Shown: positions 5,450 to 6,674 of the stretch, one piece after another | Layout of the letters: every line of letters begins with the position of its first letter | Position numbering within the stretch: position 1 is the first letter of the stretch | NCBI GenBank assembly: GCA_004556455.1 | Contig: SFGY01000078.1 | Span: 1 to 6,674 of the forward strand | Origin: Clostridiales bacterium | GTDB taxonomy: Bacteria > Bacillota > Clostridia > Saccharofermentanales > DTU023 | Length of the DNA stretch: 6,674 bases | Direction of reading: 5' to 3' | The notes under the pieces: generated by a model | Database searches by the model: none | Told to the model about the DNA's origin: nothing | The model's input: only the letters and a program-made list of their open reading frames with translations | Program-made: the position numbers and the translations under genes

Positions 5450-5512
5450 ATGCAAAGCAGAAAACGCAGACGGATTCTGATGCAGGAGGCAGGATATGGC
5501 AAAGCCGCTTGA
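5450..5512 (+). CDS. Possible 20-residue basic peptide, overlapping the recombinase start
   Basis: The frame encodes 20 residues beginning MQSRKRRRILMQEAGYG and ends with TGA at 5510-5512. It is strongly basic at the N-terminus and has no recognisable family. Its Shine-Dalgarno sequence is better than that of most genes here, and its 3' end overlaps the recombinase by 17 bases in another frame while containing the recombinase's own AGGAGG. That is the layout of a translationally coupled leader ORF. A longer overlapping frame from ATG 5413 (37 codons) has only a weak GGGAG upstream and seems less likely. It could be a regulatory leader, the remnant of an earlier gene, or chance. Confidence 0.4.
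   Translation: MQSRKRRRILMQEAGYGKAA
5484..5489 (+). promoter_or_regulatory. Ribosome binding site of the serine recombinase
   Basis: AGGAGG at 5484-5489 is 6 bases before ATG 5496. It lies inside the tiny upstream ORF and decides the recombinase start over the later in-frame ATG at 5583, which has no such site. Confidence 0.8.
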
Positions 5513-6674
5513 CCCCAAAGCGATAGAGGCAGAACGGCAAACCAGCAGCCGAGCTGAACGCAGGGAGCAAAAACGCCGCCAGATGCAGGACGAGATTTCT
5601 TATAATCAGCGCGGAAATGGTGTCATTGTCATCCCGCCGCAAAAACGGCGAGAAATTGCAGCGGAACCACCCAAACTCCGCGTTGCGGCATATTGCCGCG
5701 TCAGCACGCAGGAGGAACAACAGATCGGCAGTTTCGATATGCAGATTCATCATTTTACCAAGAGAATTGAAGCCAATCCGCAATGGCAACTGGTTGAAAT
5801 CTATCAAGATGAAGGGATAAGTGCAACTACCGTAGAAAAGCGTCTGGGCTTTCAGAAAATGATTACAGACGCGGTGGACGGAAAAATTGACTTGATTCTC
5901 ACGAAAAGCATCAGCCGTTTTGGTAGAAATATCGTGGATATTCTGGATAATCTGCGAACGCTTTCCGCACTGAATCCCCCTGTTTCCGTTGAGTTTGAGA
6001 CAGAGGGAATTACCTATACCGGTGATGGACGGAATAACCTCCTGATCTCACTATTGGCTGCTCTGGCTGAAATGGAATCCCAACAAAAGAGTGAGGCCAT
6101 TAAAGCAGGTATTCGCTGGCGTATGGCGGAGGGCATTTACAAGTTCTCTGTGCAGAACACGTTGGGCTTCTACCGCGACCACTTTGGGCGGTTGGTTATC
6201 GAACCTACCGAGGCACGAATTGTCGAGTATATCTACGAAAGCTGCTTGGAGGGAGCAACACCAGCGGAAATAGCCGCTGCCCTGACAGAGCAGGGAATCA
6301 AATCTCCCATGGGAAATGATCTCTGGTCTGCCGGTACTGTCCGCAGCATCCTCCGAAATGAGAAATACTGCGGTGATGCCTTGATGCAGAAAACTTATAC
6401 CAAAGATTTCCGCTCACATAAATCAGTGAAAAACACTGATCTGAATATGTATTTCAAGGAAAATCACCATACAGCTATTGTTAAAAAAGAGGATTGGATA
6501 AAGGTACAAAAACTGCTGTTGGAGCGGCACAGCACGGCAAAACGGGCTACATTGCGCCGTCTAAGCAATCACTTTGTCGCATACCGCGTGAAAGATGGTC
6601 TTTTCAAGGGCTATCTGATCATGGACTCCCGATGGTCTTTTATGGAACGTCAGGAGTTTATGAAAATCGTGGAT
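5496..6674 (+). CDS. Large serine recombinase (integrase/resolvase family), 3' end outside the window
   Basis: The frame is open for 393 codons to the right edge. Residues 1-60 are a charged, Arg/Glu/Lys/Gln-rich extension. The resolvase catalytic domain starts at LRVAAYCRVST (61-71), with S70 as the expected nucleophile. TKSISRFGRN (136-145) carries the conserved arginines, and the long helix with LAALAEMESQQKSEA follows. The Recombinase DNA-binding domain (about 224-310) includes GFYRDHFGRLVIEP and NEKYCGDALMQKTYTKDF. Such enzymes cut and exchange DNA at attachment sites through a phosphoserine link and move ICEs, Tn4451-like elements and phages. After residue 345 no CxxC zinc-ribbon cysteines are seen; instead there is a GYLIMDSRWSFMERQEF segment, as I recall in some members of tandem recombinase sets. 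It is probably the element's own integration/excision enzyme or one of a set. Confidence 0.92.
   Translation, partial: MAKPLDPKAIEAERQTSSRAERREQKRRQMQDEISYNQRGNGVIVIPPQKRREIAAEPPKLRVAAYCRVSTQEEQQIGSFDMQIHHFTKRIEANPQWQLVEIYQDEGISATTVEKRLGFQKMITDAVDGKIDLILTKSISRFGRNIVDILDNLRTLSALNPPVSVEFETEGITYTGDGRNNLLISLLAALAEMESQQKSEAIKAGIRWRMAEGIYKFSVQNTLGFYRDHFGRLVIEPTEARIVEYIYESCLEGATPAEIAAALTEQGIKSPMGNDLWSAGTVRSILRNEKYCGDALMQKTYTKDFRSHKSVKNTDLNMYFKENHHTAIVKKEDWIKVQKLLLERHSTAKRATLRRLSNHFVAYRVKDGLFKGYLIMDSRWSFMERQEFMKIVD

Noticed and set aside
1..6674. CRISPR array, tRNA, rRNA or insertion sequence
   Set aside because: No regularly spaced repeats, no tRNA-like cloverleaf, no rRNA sequence and no DDE transposase with terminal repeats were seen.

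Overview
This window looks like an internal piece of an integrative and conjugative or mobilizable element from a gut-type Firmicute (Clostridia, Oscillospiraceae/Lachnospiraceae-like). The reasons are strong AGGAGG-type ribosome binding sites, moderate GC of roughly 50%, a MobC-like relaxosome protein of the Tn1549-type families, a short HTH protein typical of such elements, and a large serine recombinase. The host is inferred from protein style only; no rRNA, tRNA or other species marker is present.

Layout. Positions 1-180 (minus) hold the start of a MobC-like mobilization accessory protein that runs off the left edge. Positions 181-540 are non-coding and packed with inverted repeats (262-291, 334-355, 356-395, 401-413). 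This is the best candidate for the element's origin of transfer, and a promoter for the rightward genes lies at its right end. Positions 550-753 (+) encode a 67-residue HTH protein. Positions 754-1038 form a structured leader with a bulged dyad (835-869) and three mutually exclusive stems (958-1011) just before the next operon.

Positions 1039-5234 (+) are a two-gene Type III restriction-modification system. The methyltransferase gene mod is broken near its 3' end: its frame stops at 2430, while the expected C-terminal sequence continues in another frame to 2579. The helicase-nuclease gene res (2595-5234) is intact, with all visible helicase motifs and a PD-(D/E)xK nuclease site. The middle of mod, where the target recognition domain lies, is clearly more AT-rich than its flanks, which suggests a swapped specificity domain. 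A strong intrinsic terminator at 5313-5345 ends the operon.

Positions 5450-5512 hold a possible 20-residue ORF with a near-perfect Shine-Dalgarno sequence. It overlaps the start of a large serine recombinase (5496 to the right edge, incomplete) that probably catalyses integration and excision of the element.

Together: a defence cargo (Type III R-M) sits between the mobilization/oriT side and the recombinase side of a mobile element. The known-family genes are ordinary. The points worth a second look are the mod frameshift beside an intact res, the mosaic specificity domain, the structured leader before mod and the inverted-repeat cluster upstream of mobC. I do not see a wholly new system in this window.
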